The notes beneath the pieces are model-generated. The model saw nothing but the letters and a program-made list of their open reading frames with translations, had not been told where the DNA came from and made no database searches. A stretch of 37,514 nt of DNA from a virus: positions 1 through 37,514 of the IMG/VR virus record IMGVR_UViG_3300033144_005032; one strand, written 5' to 3'. A program made the translations under genes and the position numbers. Within the stretch, counting starts at the first letter, position 1. Each line of letters opens with the position of its first letter. Positions 20,558-30,172 of the stretch are shown here, piece by piece.

Positions 20558-23203
20558 ATGACTTGGGTGCCCGTTTTAGCACCACCATTAGGCGGATTCC
20601 TTCAAGAAGATTCTGACCTTACACAAAACGTAATCCTTGGTCTGCTTGACGCGTCCCCGACCTTATATCAGCCGCAAGTAAACCTGTCGATCGCTTTCGG
20701 CCTGCTAGACGCGTCGCCAACAATTCACGAACCGACACAGCTATGGAGAACGGTCGACGTTCCGACAATCGGTGCCGACACAACCATCTTTGCGCCATCC
20801 TTTGACATCACGGTCAATCCGCCACTCCTCGACGGAGCGGCGACATTCTACGAACCAACAATGGTCCCAGGCCAGGTCGCCGTCGTTGCCTCCCTCATCG
20901 CATCGGCACACGTCGTGCACGAACCAACCTTCGTTCCGGGCTCCGTCACTATCGTCGTTGACTACTTGGCTGCGGCGTCGATCGTCTATGCCCCCACGTT
21001 TGACATAACAATCGACCCACCACTTCTTTCCACAACAGCAACCGTTTACCAGCCGACAGCGCTGAAGTCTGACTATCCAATCGTCGTTTCGCTACTTAAT
21101 GCATCAGCAACGGTTTATACACCAAGCACGTCTATCGAGATCGCCCCACCACTCGTTGCACCCACGATCACGCTGTACCAACCAACGCTTGTTCCGGGAT
21201 CGGTTACGATCACCGTTCCGCTGATAGATGGTTCAGCAACTTTCTACGATCCGGTTATCCAATCCGGTACGTTCACTGTCGTCGTTCCGTTCCTCGACTT
21301 GAACATAACACCAGACACGCCAACGCTTGTGCAGGAACAGTTCATCCTTCCGGTACTGATCAACGCTTCCGCAACGCTATTCCAGCCGACAGCTATCCGG
21401 GATGCGTTTTTGGACATTCCGTGGATTGCCGCATCGACACAAGTATTCCAGCCAATAGCTGCAACTTCCGTGAACGTCACAATGGCCCTCATCTCGACGC
21501 CAGCTACGATACGTCAGCCAACTGCCATCAAGCTGCCATACAACGTCGTCACTCCGCCTGTGGGGCCCTCAGCGCTCGTTTACGAGCCTTCTACGTCAAC
21601 TACGTACAACGTTACCCCTGCGTTGCTCGACGCTTCTGCGGCGATCCTAACGCCACTAATTGATACAACAATCGACGTGCCAATCCAGCTTCTCGACGCG
21701 AACCCGACCATTCACGACCCAACAATGGATCAATTCAATGTCATCATCGTACCGTGGCTTAACGTCGGCACCCAATACCACACACCAATAATGGCAGCTG
21801 GAGACGTAACTGTCACACCTCCGTTGATCTCGGCAGAAACTGTCGTACATCAACCGACAATACAAACAAGCCTGAATGTAGCGATGCCCTTCATCTCAAC
21901 AGAGACAACACTGTCCGAACCGACGTTCGCTCTATCCGTAACAATCGACACAGAGTTCATCAACAATGCACCAACCGTGTATACGCCGACCACCGATGCG
22001 GAAGACCTCACTACGGGTTGGTATGTCGGGTTTATTCCCATTTCTGGCGAAATTTGGGTAGAGGGAGAGATTTGGGCACCGTACCTGGCTTCGCTCGCAA
22101 CGATTTTTGCCCCATCTGTATTTGCAGTTGTAACACAGCCCATCTCGGCACCGCACCTGGCTTCACTTGCGACGATTCTTGTCCCATCTGTAGTTGCAGT
22201 CGTGACACAATTTATCTCGGCGTCACATCTAGCCGTAACACCACTAGTACATGCTCCCGTCGTTGGCGGACCGTCGACACAGGCTATTGCTCCACCAAGA
22301 ATCGTGGTGCCCGTTTTGACTTATTTGCCAACCATCAGCCAGTCGGGTGGAAGTCCGGATTGGCCAGACGCCTTCATGTCTTACCCCGCACAAACAGCTC
22401 CGATTGTTTTGGACGGGGAATCCGACGTGACGATTGAATACCTCTCTTTCGAAAATTTCTACCGATCAACCGGGCGACCAATCACGCTCTACAATTGCGA
22501 CAACATCACCATTCGCCGCATCGACACACGTGGCTGCACTATGGGGCTGGTTTTTGCACTCGAATGTACCAACCTCACCATCGAGTACTGTCGCGCCGAA
22601 AACATAGCTGAAGAGTTCAGGGGCCAAACGCTCAACGTCGACTTTTCAAACGAGAACGACTGCAACTTCTACCAGCTCGACAAGTGCGACGGATTCTTGA
22701 CCCACCATCTCAAAGGAAGGTACGGTAATACCGAAGACGTTTTCTCTCACTATATGTCGAAAAATGGCAACGTAAACGATATCCAGTGGGAAGGTGGAAT
22801 TTCTGAAAACCAACCGACTTCAGATGGCTCCCCCTCTACTCCCTGGACCTCGGACTCCAACACAGGCCTGATTCTTGGCGACGGAGACGGAGACAATGTA
22901 ACAGTCACGAACTCCACGTTCCTCAACCCAGGACAGGTCGGGCTGGCAATTGCGGGAGGAGGAAACAACACGTTTGACAACTGCGTTGTGTATCACGAAA
23001 ACACGAACCAGCCAATAAACACCGCAGCCTACGTCTGGGGTCAGTACTCGTACTGTTCGAACCACGCCATGACTAATTGTCGTGGCGAATTTGAGCAACA
23101 CGGTGGATTCTGGAACGGCGGGAACTGCGGAACCGTGAACACAAACGGATCAAATTTTGAGGACAGCAGCCTCAACAAGGAGGATTACCGAGTTACGTTG
23201 TGA
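20558..23203 (+). CDS. Repeat-rod tail protein with C-terminal beta-helix
   Basis: Encodes 881 aa. From about residue 25 to 590 it is made of some 25 degenerate units of about 22-27 residues with the core 'LLDASATVYxPT' (hydrophobic pair, D/N-A-S/T, strand, Pro). From about 600 to the end is a beta-helix: 'SDVTIEYLSFENF', 'NITIRRIDTRG', 'LTIEYCRAENI', 'DNVTVTNSTFLNPG', 'NNTFDNCVVYHEN'. The order suggests a long shaft carrying a spike-like tip that recognises or degrades surface glycan. A GAAGGA site precedes the ATG. The same repeat is found in two other proteins of the window. Repeat fold and function of the shaft are inferred. Confidence 0.75.
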   Translation: MTWVPVLAPPLGGFLQEDSDLTQNVILGLLDASPTLYQPQVNLSIAFGLLDASPTIHEPTQLWRTVDVPTIGADTTIFAPSFDITVNPPLLDGAATFYEPTMVPGQVAVVASLIASAHVVHEPTFVPGSVTIVVDYLAAASIVYAPTFDITIDPPLLSTTATVYQPTALKSDYPIVVSLLNASATVYTPSTSIEIAPPLVAPTITLYQPTLVPGSVTITVPLIDGSATFYDPVIQSGTFTVVVPFLDLNITPDTPTLVQEQFILPVLINASATLFQPTAIRDAFLDIPWIAASTQVFQPIAATSVNVTMALISTPATIRQPTAIKLPYNVVTPPVGPSALVYEPSTSTTYNVTPALLDASAAILTPLIDTTIDVPIQLLDANPTIHDPTMDQFNVIIVPWLNVGTQYHTPIMAAGDVTVTPPLISAETVVHQPTIQTSLNVAMPFISTETTLSEPTFALSVTIDTEFINNAPTVYTPTTDAEDLTTGWYVGFIPISGEIWVEGEIWAPYLASLATIFAPSVFAVVTQPISAPHLASLATILVPSVVAVVTQFISASHLAVTPLVHAPVVGGPSTQAIAPPRIVVPVLTYLPTISQSGGSPDWPDAFMSYPAQTAPIVLDGESDVTIEYLSFENFYRSTGRPITLYNCDNITIRRIDTRGCTMGLVFALECTNLTIEYCRAENIAEEFRGQTLNVDFSNENDCNFYQLDKCDGFLTHHLKGRYGNTEDVFSHYMSKNGNVNDIQWEGGISENQPTSDGSPSTPWTSDSNTGLILGDGDGDNVTVTNSTFLNPGQVGLAIAGGGNNTFDNCVVYHENTNQPINTAAYVWGQYSYCSNHAMTNCRGEFEQHGGFWNGGNCGTVNTNGSNFEDSSLNKEDYRVTL
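20630..22335 (+). repeat. About 25 degenerate LLDAS-type coding repeats
   Basis: Coding repeats of roughly 66-80 bp. Mostly diverged at DNA level, except a recent 72-bp duplication at 22085-22228. Confidence 0.8.
22085..22228 (+). repeat. 72-bp tandem duplication within the repeat rod
   Basis: Two neighbouring copies (22085-22156 and 22157-22228) encode 'LASLATIFAPSVFAVVTQPISAPH' and a closely similar unit, with a high DNA match. Points to recent unequal recombination inside the repeat array. Confidence 0.7.
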
Positions 23204-23245
23204 ACTAACCCACGCTCGCTCACCCTTGGACTAATCTGTAAGCGC

Positions 23246-23560
23246 ATGAGAGTACTGTCATATCCGTTTCGGTTTAACCCAGGGCAACCTAACCAGTTCG
23301 TCACAGTTGAACACGAAAGCAACGACTACAAGGCCCAACAGGTGTCATCGTTTATGCGTACACATCGCGGAGAGCGCCCCATATATCAAGACTTCGGGAT
23401 CGAAGACCCAACGTTTGGCTCTGGCACAAAGACGCCACAGTTCGACGACACCACCTTCGCTTCCGAATTCTCAACCTTCTACGACAACATCATGCTTACT
23501 AGAATCAACATCATCGCATCCGAAGGTGCGTTGAACCAAATTCAGATAGAGTTTGAATAG
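23246..23560 (+). CDS. Baseplate wedge protein, gp25-like
   Basis: Encodes 104 aa and precedes the J-like wedge gene, the usual place of gp25. Sequence: 'VTVEHESNDYKAQQVSSFMRTHRGERPIYQDFGIEDPTFG' (the gp25/W family has a helix followed by 'T..GER...P.FG') and a C-terminal strand 'LTRINIIASEGALNQIQIEFE'. It is shorter than T4 gp25 but the 'GER' and 'FG' features fit. gp25 links the sheath to the wedges. No ribosome-binding site; a TAATCT hexamer ends 8 nt before the ATG, suggesting a leaderless start. Confidence 0.7.
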   Translation: MRVLSYPFRFNPGQPNQFVTVEHESNDYKAQQVSSFMRTHRGERPIYQDFGIEDPTFGSGTKTPQFDDTTFASEFSTFYDNIMLTRINIIASEGALNQIQIEFE

Positions 23561-23568
23561 AGGCAACC

Positions 23569-24777
23569 GTGACATCACCAGACTGGTCGGAATATGTTGA
23601 CCTCACCGTCTACGACCAAGACGCAACCGAACTCTTCAACGAAGCAATCGACTACGGCATTGACACACTCCCAGAATGGGCCCCACAGTCGGGAAACATC
23701 GAAGTTGTTGTGCTCGAAGCAATAGCAACGCAGGCGTCAAACGTTGCAACAGCCGCAAACCGTGTCCCAGGAGCAGTAATGGAGACACTGCTTTTACTAT
23801 ATGACATTGAGCGAAACGACGGAACAAAAGCAACGGCGACTGTCGACGTCACGATGATCAACGATACCGGATACGTCGTCCCGGCTGATACATATTTTGC
23901 GTACTTTCCGGCAGGAAACGGGCAACCGCTGGTGTACTCGCTTGATGAAGACATCACAATCGCAGCAGGTGGATCAACGGGACAAGGACAAATCACGGCA
24001 CTTGAGGTCGGAACAGAATACAACGACCCGTCCATCGGGGCGACGCTCCAAATCCTTTCGACAATGCCATATCTCCTTTCGTCCACCTTGAACACACAAC
24101 CAGAAGGCGGCACGGAACCAGAAACAGACGAAGAGTTTTTTGCTCGTGCAACAACAACTTTACGTTCGTACTCAGCCGCATTAACGACAGCGGTACAGAT
24201 TGAGAGCTGGGTTCTCGTTACCTATCCGAACGACGTGTATCGGGCCAAAGCTTACGACAGGCGCAGAAAATCTGATCGAGATAACACCAGCCCGACATTC
24301 GACCTCCACGACGGGTATGCACTTGTAGTGGTTGCCGGATTTAACGCAACGATCACGGATACCAGTGATGTTCTACTAGCTGTTGGTGAACTTGACATCA
24401 TTTCGACAGCACTTGACGCAAAAACAAATGTCGGTCTTGTTACCGAACTGGTAAACGCCGAACTCGTTGACGTCAACGTAGAGATTACCGTCATGCCCTA
24501 CATCGGATACACAACAACTCAAGTTCAGCTTGCGATCGACGCTGCATTTGACGAATACTTCAGCCCGAACAACTGGAACTGGGCTGACACGATCAGAGAA
24601 ACAGAGATCATCGCCCTTGTCGACAACGTTGAAGGCGTCGACTACGTAGATCAGGTGATTTCTGTCTCGACAGCATCGGCGAATGCAACCGTAACTGGCA
24701 ATGACATGGCATTCCATCTCCTTGGTTCCCTCCCTGTTTCTACAACCCACATTGTCAACGTACTTTCACCGTCGTAA
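23569..24777 (+). CDS. Baseplate wedge protein, J-like (gp6 family)
   Basis: Encodes 402 aa with a GTG start. The Baseplate_J pattern is clear: an N-terminal helix-rich part 'FNEAIDYGIDTLPEWAPQSGNIEVVVLEAIATQASNVATAANRVPGAVMETLL', then the beta part 'TGYVVPADTYFAY', 'VGTEYNDPSIGATLQIL' and 'GGTEPETDEEFFARATTTLRSYSAALTT', a very conserved J-family segment. The C-terminal part has 'VNVEITVMPYIGYTTTQVQLAIDAAFDEYF' and 'IRETEIIALVDNVEGVDYVDQVI'. Forms the iris of the baseplate that opens on contraction. The stop overlaps the next start (TAATG). Confidence 0.88.
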   Translation: MTSPDWSEYVDLTVYDQDATELFNEAIDYGIDTLPEWAPQSGNIEVVVLEAIATQASNVATAANRVPGAVMETLLLLYDIERNDGTKATATVDVTMINDTGYVVPADTYFAYFPAGNGQPLVYSLDEDITIAAGGSTGQGQITALEVGTEYNDPSIGATLQILSTMPYLLSSTLNTQPEGGTEPETDEEFFARATTTLRSYSAALTTAVQIESWVLVTYPNDVYRAKAYDRRRKSDRDNTSPTFDLHDGYALVVVAGFNATITDTSDVLLAVGELDIISTALDAKTNVGLVTELVNAELVDVNVEITVMPYIGYTTTQVQLAIDAAFDEYFSPNNWNWADTIRETEIIALVDNVEGVDYVDQVISVSTASANATVTGNDMAFHLLGSLPVSTTHIVNVLSPS

Positions 24778-27700
24778 TGACTGCAACAAACCTGTTAGCC
24801 ATAAATACTGCCAAGATGCTTACGGGCATTGGCGGATGGAGTCCAGTCACTAACTGTACTCTGTCCCACTCTGTTCACGGTTCACCATGGACGGTCGTGC
24901 TAGGTGGCGACGTGTACCAAAACGGTATGCAGGCAAAGGCAACGGGTGCGGGCAATATCGAATATGAGACCGAAGATTTCCGCGTCAATGTGGGTTCGGT
25001 TTACAAGTCAACTATTTGGCTAGGGATGATAACGGGAAGAACGTCTCGGCTCGGTATCCGTTTTTACGACATTGACAGCATCCTTTTGCTCAACGATTAC
25101 AACGAGATAGCGACATTCGAGGATAACGAGTGGGGTGGAATTGGTTTTGCTGAGATCGCGCCAGAAAACGCTTATTACGCAAGGCTGTATTCAAGGAGCG
25201 ACGGGCTTGCAATAGATGAAGTAATTGGCGTTTCTCGACCGGCAGTGTTCGAGGACAGCGACATCTACTCTGACTTCATGTCATATACGTTGAAATATGT
25301 GCCACAATTCATGATTGACGATGATTTCGCTCAGGACAAAACTGGCAACCCAGGCGTCCCATCTCCGCTAGTTCGATACATGTCTATGGGGACATATCCG
25401 TTGAGCCTTATTCATGACACGATTCAGGCATGGGATTACGTTCGCCCTGTTGATTCAATTGACGGGCAAGCAGATTTGTCCACCCTTGCAGACCCGTTTG
25501 CTGCGGAATCGGCATGGTTGCCGTGGCTTGCACAAACGATGGGGGTATCCCTCGACACAATTCCGTCAGGTGGGCGGTCGCCGTGGCTTGCGTTCGAAAC
25601 GGCAGGCATCGACACGTGGGTTGAGTGGGAGGAAGACGTTGACCCTCTTTCAATTCCGGGCGTATCTGACACCGAATGGGTAGATATCGAAACATTCTCC
25701 CCAGATTTTTTTAACGTAGACGTAGCGAGACGTCTCCAGATCGCATCCGGATTCAATGGCATTCTTGGTGGAACAGCAGAATCCATCTCTATCTATGTGT
25801 CGGCGTTGCTGAACACCGAATCAGACAATCCGTTCGTGTACGTAGTGAAGCATTACGCAACGAATCCCTATCGGGTGCTCGTCGCGACGCTGGGTATCGA
25901 AGACCCTGACCCTGATGGCGACATGCTCGAACGGGCAATCGAAGCAGCGACACCAGCCGGAACGGACGTGACAACGAAACACGGCGTCTATGTGACGGCA
26001 CGCAGCTACTACGCCACCGACGATTTCTTTTCCAACATGTGGACAGACCTGCCATTCGCCGCTAGCCGTCTCCCGATCCGAATGGTGGAAAATGGCGCAG
26101 CCAGCGGGCAGTCACTCGTAACCGCAAGCGTCACCGGATCGCTCGAACCGTTTTATGGATCAGGTGTCGGACTCGCACGCTGGTACGAAGGCTATTCTCT
26201 GTACTCGGGAGCTGTCCAGCTACGAACCGAACCGCACTCGTCGTTTAACGTACTTGGCGACATGAGTTTCAGGGTGCTCGTATCGAACGTATCTCTACCA
26301 GCTACAGGCAACACGCTCCTCATCGGAGGGTCGGAAGACAAGTGGAATCTTCAAGTCGACGACGCCGGGACCCTCATCTTCAACTGGGAAAACAGCGGAA
26401 GCAATCAAATCTCGTCTGACACTGTAGTTAACTTCGGCAATGCCGATACGCGTCCATTTTGGCTCCGCGTCGACCTGGACGTCAACAACGGCGCAAGCGG
26501 ACACGACGTTTACTTCTATACGTCACCAAGCCTCTACTCGGAAGTTTGGGACCAGGTCGGTACAACCATCACGACAGGAGCTGTAACAGCAATCGACACG
26601 TCGGCTAACGCAAACCTGTACCTGCTCGACGACACCACGACATCCGACGCCTCTCTAACGACAATTGTGTACCGCGCCATCCTGTACGATGACCTCACTG
26701 GAAGTATCGCAAACGACATCAACTTGACCGGCGAGTTCACACATAGCGCAGACCTCATCAACACCAATACAAGGTTTTTCCGCCTGCCCATTTCAAACAT
26801 TCAGGTATTCGTCGAGCCAGCAACAGTGGGCGCTACGAATCTTGTTGAATCGGATTGGGTTGCGAACAATCACGCATTCCGTGACGATTATTGGTATTTC
26901 GGACATTCGCCCTTTAGTTTCAGTGGCGGAACAGCCTCTCTCGGCGACACGCTTGTAGTAACCGATTTGCCGTCCGATACCTATGACTGGACTGTCACGC
27001 TGGCAGATGGCACGACAGACGCCGGATCAACGGGAACGGTTACAAGCATCACGTTCGATGCTGACGATCATGGCGGACAATCCATTCTGAACATCGCTGT
27101 GCGCGAAGATACCGGACAAACCCTTCAGGCGTTTTTCACTCCAGATATGCTCTCGGGAAACACCCTTGTGGCTGTCGACGGACAAAGCAGAACGTGGACG
27201 CTTACTCGCGCATTCGAAACGTCGGAGTATTACGAATTTTCCGAATTTGTGGATCGGCCACACCTGCAAGCATCTGGCGGAGACGGGGTGTTTACTTCAG
27301 GTCAATACTTCGACGCTGAAGAGCCGATTACTGTTGGTATTGTTGCGCGACGTTTTTGGTCAACCGCAGGTATCACCGACATCGTGGATCACACTTTTAC
27401 GGGCACGGCTACAACGGGTTGGAAGATTCGATATAACGGTACCGATATCGAGGCAATCGTTGAGGGCGACCCAGGAAACGTGACGCTGTCTTATAACGAA
27501 TCGGCGACTGCTCTTGGGGAGTTCAACTTGATCACGCTTCGTCGAGATATTCAATCTGGGCTTATTTCGTTGTGGATCAATGAGACGAAAGAAGACGAGA
27601 TTGCTGATCCGTGGCTTGATGCCGGATTGTTTGATCCGGCAGACATTGGGAATACGGGAACGTTTGGTGATTCTTCTGCGGTCAATAAGTTCGATATGCG

Positions 27701-28055
27701 CTACTTCGGTATCTTCGATCGTTCTCTTTCTGATGACGATATCTTGTACCTGACAAACGAAATGGGACGTCTCGTTCCGTTGCTGCCACAGGCACAGCAA
27801 ACGATTAACGCACCAATCGTTGTGAGCGCACCTGTTGTTTACATCCCAGGATTCGATCTCGCCGATTGGGATATCTTGCCAGGAGTAATAACGGCAGGAC
27901 CAACACTCCATGCGCCACAACTAAATATGAGCGTTCCAATGAATTTCTTGGCAACAACCGTGACGCTATATGCACCACAGATCAACAAAATCGTTCAGGC
28001 GGATTTCTTGGCAACAACTGTGACGCTGTATCAGCCAACCGTAGACCAACCGTAA
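24777..28055 (+). CDS. Large baseplate/tail protein (gpI-like) with lectin-like domains and terminal repeats
   Basis: Encodes 1092 aa. N-terminal beta-sandwich (about 1-150). About 180-420 looks like a P2 gpI-type tail protein: 'VPSPLVRYMSMGTYPLSLIHDTIQAWDYV', 'AWLPWLAQTMGV', 'VARRLQIASGFNGILGGTAESISIYVSALL', 'AIEAATPAGTDVTTKHG', the usual partner after a J protein. Two LamG/concanavalin-like regions follow (about 450-675 and 785-1000; 'EEPITVGIVARRF', 'FNLITLRRDIQSGLISLWINE'). The last 90 residues are four LLDAS-type repeats ('LATTVTLYAP'). So one polypeptide seems to combine wedge attachment and receptor binding. No fibre chaperone is nearby. Confidence 0.75.
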   Translation: MTATNLLAINTAKMLTGIGGWSPVTNCTLSHSVHGSPWTVVLGGDVYQNGMQAKATGAGNIEYETEDFRVNVGSVYKSTIWLGMITGRTSRLGIRFYDIDSILLLNDYNEIATFEDNEWGGIGFAEIAPENAYYARLYSRSDGLAIDEVIGVSRPAVFEDSDIYSDFMSYTLKYVPQFMIDDDFAQDKTGNPGVPSPLVRYMSMGTYPLSLIHDTIQAWDYVRPVDSIDGQADLSTLADPFAAESAWLPWLAQTMGVSLDTIPSGGRSPWLAFETAGIDTWVEWEEDVDPLSIPGVSDTEWVDIETFSPDFFNVDVARRLQIASGFNGILGGTAESISIYVSALLNTESDNPFVYVVKHYATNPYRVLVATLGIEDPDPDGDMLERAIEAATPAGTDVTTKHGVYVTARSYYATDDFFSNMWTDLPFAASRLPIRMVENGAASGQSLVTASVTGSLEPFYGSGVGLARWYEGYSLYSGAVQLRTEPHSSFNVLGDMSFRVLVSNVSLPATGNTLLIGGSEDKWNLQVDDAGTLIFNWENSGSNQISSDTVVNFGNADTRPFWLRVDLDVNNGASGHDVYFYTSPSLYSEVWDQVGTTITTGAVTAIDTSANANLYLLDDTTTSDASLTTIVYRAILYDDLTGSIANDINLTGEFTHSADLINTNTRFFRLPISNIQVFVEPATVGATNLVESDWVANNHAFRDDYWYFGHSPFSFSGGTASLGDTLVVTDLPSDTYDWTVTLADGTTDAGSTGTVTSITFDADDHGGQSILNIAVREDTGQTLQAFFTPDMLSGNTLVAVDGQSRTWTLTRAFETSEYYEFSEFVDRPHLQASGGDGVFTSGQYFDAEEPITVGIVARRFWSTAGITDIVDHTFTGTATTGWKIRYNGTDIEAIVEGDPGNVTLSYNESATALGEFNLITLRRDIQSGLISLWINETKEDEIADPWLDAGLFDPADIGNTGTFGDSSAVNKFDMRYFGIFDRSLSDDDILYLTNEMGRLVPLLPQAQQTINAPIVVSAPVVYIPGFDLADWDILPGVITAGPTLHAPQLNMSVPMNFLATTVTLYAPQINKIVQADFLATTVTLYQPTVDQP
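27795..28052 (+). repeat. Four LLDAS-type repeats at the end of the gpI-like gene
   Basis: Units 'VVSAPVVYIPGF', 'VITAGPTLHAPQL', 'FLATTVTLYAPQI' and 'FLATTVTLYQPTV', spaced about 22-24 residues. The last two are nearly the same at DNA level. Same family as the repeats at 20630-22335 and 30650-33815. Confidence 0.75.
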
Positions 28056-28083
28056 TACAATGCCCCCGAGGAGTTAGCACAAC

Positions 28084-29112
28084 ATGGCAGTTACCCAGAC
28101 CGAAAGATTCGCGATTTACCGCTGGAGTTCCGGTGCCGATTCTTTTACTCGCGCTCAGCTCGATGCGAGTCACGCGAACCTTGAAGCGAAGGCTGCGGGC
28201 TACCATCAGGACACCTCTAGGCCAACCGCAGGACCCGAGTGGGAAGGGTTCATTTTCTTCAACACGTCCAACGATGGACTCGAATACTGTGACGGAACGG
28301 CGTGGTTTGGCCTCAACTCATACGGCTCCCCAACGACACAAGCATTCGACGATTCGGCGTCTGACGGTACGGCAACAACCGTTGCGAGATCAGACCACAA
28401 ACACGGATACCCAGGCTTTGGCACGCCTATAGACGTTTCTACGTCGAACCAAAACGGTACCGCACCAACCGTTGCTCGCTCTGACCACCAACACGGGCTT
28501 GCCGACCTTGTCGTTTCTGGTGGAATTATCCAGGACGATTCAGTTAACACAGACTCGATTGTGGATGGGGCGGTTACCAAGATCAAGATGGCTGGTAACT
28601 CTGTTGGGTCTGCCCAAATCGAAACGAACGCGGTCACTGGTGCGGAGCTTGCAGGCGACTCTGTAACGTCGGCACACATCGTGAACGGCACTATTGCGGC
28701 GGTCGACATCGGTACGGGAGTTATCAACACATCTCACGTTGATTCGATTGATGCATCGAAGATTGACGGAACCGTGTCGTCGTCGCCAGATATTGATGCT
28801 TCTCAAGTTGTATCTGGCATTTTGACCGTAGCACGTATCCCGGACCTTGATGCAAACAAGATCACGGCAGGGACGCTTAGTTCGTCACGCATCCCGAACC
28901 TTCCCGCCTCGAAAATCACATCAGGGGTGTTTAATCCGTCCCGAATTCCTTCCCTCGCAGCATCAAAGATCACATCTGGCGACCTTGCCGACGCACGCGG
29001 ACCAGAACGCATCAAGACAACGTTCGCAGGAGTAGAACGTCAAAGCAGAATCTACGTCAACACCAACGGTCCATCCGGAGGCCAAGCATACGACATCTGG
29101 ATTGAGTGGTAA
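28084..29112 (+). CDS. Tail fibre with HxH motifs and SKITSG repeats
   Basis: Encodes 342 aa. Start 'MAVTQTERFAIYRWSSGADSFTRAQLDASHANLEAKAA' is a common fibre attachment region; then 'FFNTSNDGLEYCDGTAWFGL'. Two 'GT..TVARSDHxHG' units follow, with HKH (105-107) and HQH (135-137). In T4 gp12-like needles HxH from three chains coordinates iron inside a trimeric fibre, so a metal-bound shaft is plausible. Residues 140-330 are short beta-helical or coiled repeats ('NSVGSAQIETNAVTGAEL', 'IPNLPASKITSGVFNPSR'), forming the trimer shaft. Ribosome-binding site GAGGAG. Host specificity or fibre trimer. Confidence 0.8.
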   Translation: MAVTQTERFAIYRWSSGADSFTRAQLDASHANLEAKAAGYHQDTSRPTAGPEWEGFIFFNTSNDGLEYCDGTAWFGLNSYGSPTTQAFDDSASDGTATTVARSDHKHGYPGFGTPIDVSTSNQNGTAPTVARSDHQHGLADLVVSGGIIQDDSVNTDSIVDGAVTKIKMAGNSVGSAQIETNAVTGAELAGDSVTSAHIVNGTIAAVDIGTGVINTSHVDSIDASKIDGTVSSSPDIDASQVVSGILTVARIPDLDANKITAGTLSSSRIPNLPASKITSGVFNPSRIPSLAASKITSGDLADARGPERIKTTFAGVERQSRIYVNTNGPSGGQAYDIWIEW

Positions 29113-29115
29113 GCC

Positions 29116-29931
29116 ATGGGCGACATCCATATCAATAATGGGTCGTGGCAATCAATCCAAAACCTTTACGTCAACGTTGGTTCCTGGAACGCTGCGAAAC
29201 GCGCCTACATTCACAACGGCTCCGGTTGGGTGCTCGCTTGGGAAAACGAAATCACGGAAACGTTCGCGTTCTCCGCAGGACAGACATATCAGAACACCAC
29301 GCTATGTACCACGAACCGATGCCACTGGACCCTTGTCGCCGGAGAACACCCTAGCCTCGACACAAACCACTTCGGTCTTTGGATTCCGGGCAACGGAAGC
29401 GCGTCGGGACAAACCATCGGAACAACTTTGAATGGCCGGACAATAGCCTCCCTCAAAGTAACCCTTGGATTGGGTTGGTCATATTCCGGTCGATACAACG
29501 GAGATGGAATCCCGTCAAGAGTCTCCCTCTGGGGAGCTGCATACAGTTCAATCCCGGGGTCCTTCTCGTCGGCAGGACTTACCTACCTGGGAACGCTTGC
29601 TTGGTACCCGGCCACATCCGACTACACCAGCGGGTTCGCAACCGTAACACAAGCACAGCTTGGCATTGATCCGCCAACGCAAGGAAACAGATATCCACAA
29701 GTTCGTGCAGACATCGACTTCACGTCACAACTATCCTCAACTGCAAGGACTAACTTAACGAACGGCTCTATCCAAAGTTTTGTGTTGAGCCAGTACAACT
29801 ATCTCGGGGTGAAGCAAAACTACACCTACTACGCGTCTTATACCGAGCCAGGCGAGACGTACACAACTAGCGGCATTCCCGCTACGGGTGACGCAAACGC
29901 ATTTAGAGTAAAAGTCACGCACACGGGATAG
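29116..29931 (+). CDS. Tail protein with N-terminal NGSW repeats, unknown C-terminus
   Basis: Encodes 271 aa, 3 bp after the fibre. The N-terminus has three 13-14-residue units around 'NGSW' ('INNGSWQSIQNLYV', 'NVGSWNAAKRAYI', 'HNGSGWVLAW'), a module common in tail fibres; the gene at 34499 (other strand) has a related set at its C-terminus. The remaining 230 residues are Ser/Thr/Tyr/Trp-rich and probably all beta, with no family recognised. The context suggests the fibre tip or a fibre-associated protein. Confidence 0.7.
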   Translation: MGDIHINNGSWQSIQNLYVNVGSWNAAKRAYIHNGSGWVLAWENEITETFAFSAGQTYQNTTLCTTNRCHWTLVAGEHPSLDTNHFGLWIPGNGSASGQTIGTTLNGRTIASLKVTLGLGWSYSGRYNGDGIPSRVSLWGAAYSSIPGSFSSAGLTYLGTLAWYPATSDYTSGFATVTQAQLGIDPPTQGNRYPQVRADIDFTSQLSSTARTNLTNGSIQSFVLSQYNYLGVKQNYTYYASYTEPGETYTTSGIPATGDANAFRVKVTHTG

Positions 29932-29944
29932 TTCGGAGAACACG

Positions 29945-30172
29945 ATGGATGACGATTATGGGGACAGTATTTCCAAGGTCGATGAATTCGCTGCCGCCCA
30001 ACTACGGGGCGAAGGCATCCTTGTCGGCTACGTGTTGATTGCTGAAGTTCTCGGCGAGAAAGGGCAGGAAGTGCGGCTCGTAGCTTCGGACGGAATGAGC
30101 CCGATTACTGCTCTCGGGATGGTAACGGCAGCACAGGGAATGATTGATCTTCCGTACGGCTTCGAGGACTAG
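29945..30172 (+). CDS. Small conserved-type phage protein, 75 aa
   Basis: Encodes 75 aa with GGAGA upstream. Acidic N-terminus, then 'LRGEGILVGYVLIAEVLGEKGQEVRLVASDGMSPITALGMVTAAQ'. Proteins with the 'ITALGM...A' end occur next to tail genes of actinophages from memory; function unknown. It is the last plus-strand gene and meets the minus-strand BppU-like gene tail to tail with a 4-bp overlap. Confidence 0.7.
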   Translation: MDDDYGDSISKVDEFAAAQLRGEGILVGYVLIAEVLGEKGQEVRLVASDGMSPITALGMVTAAQGMIDLPYGFED

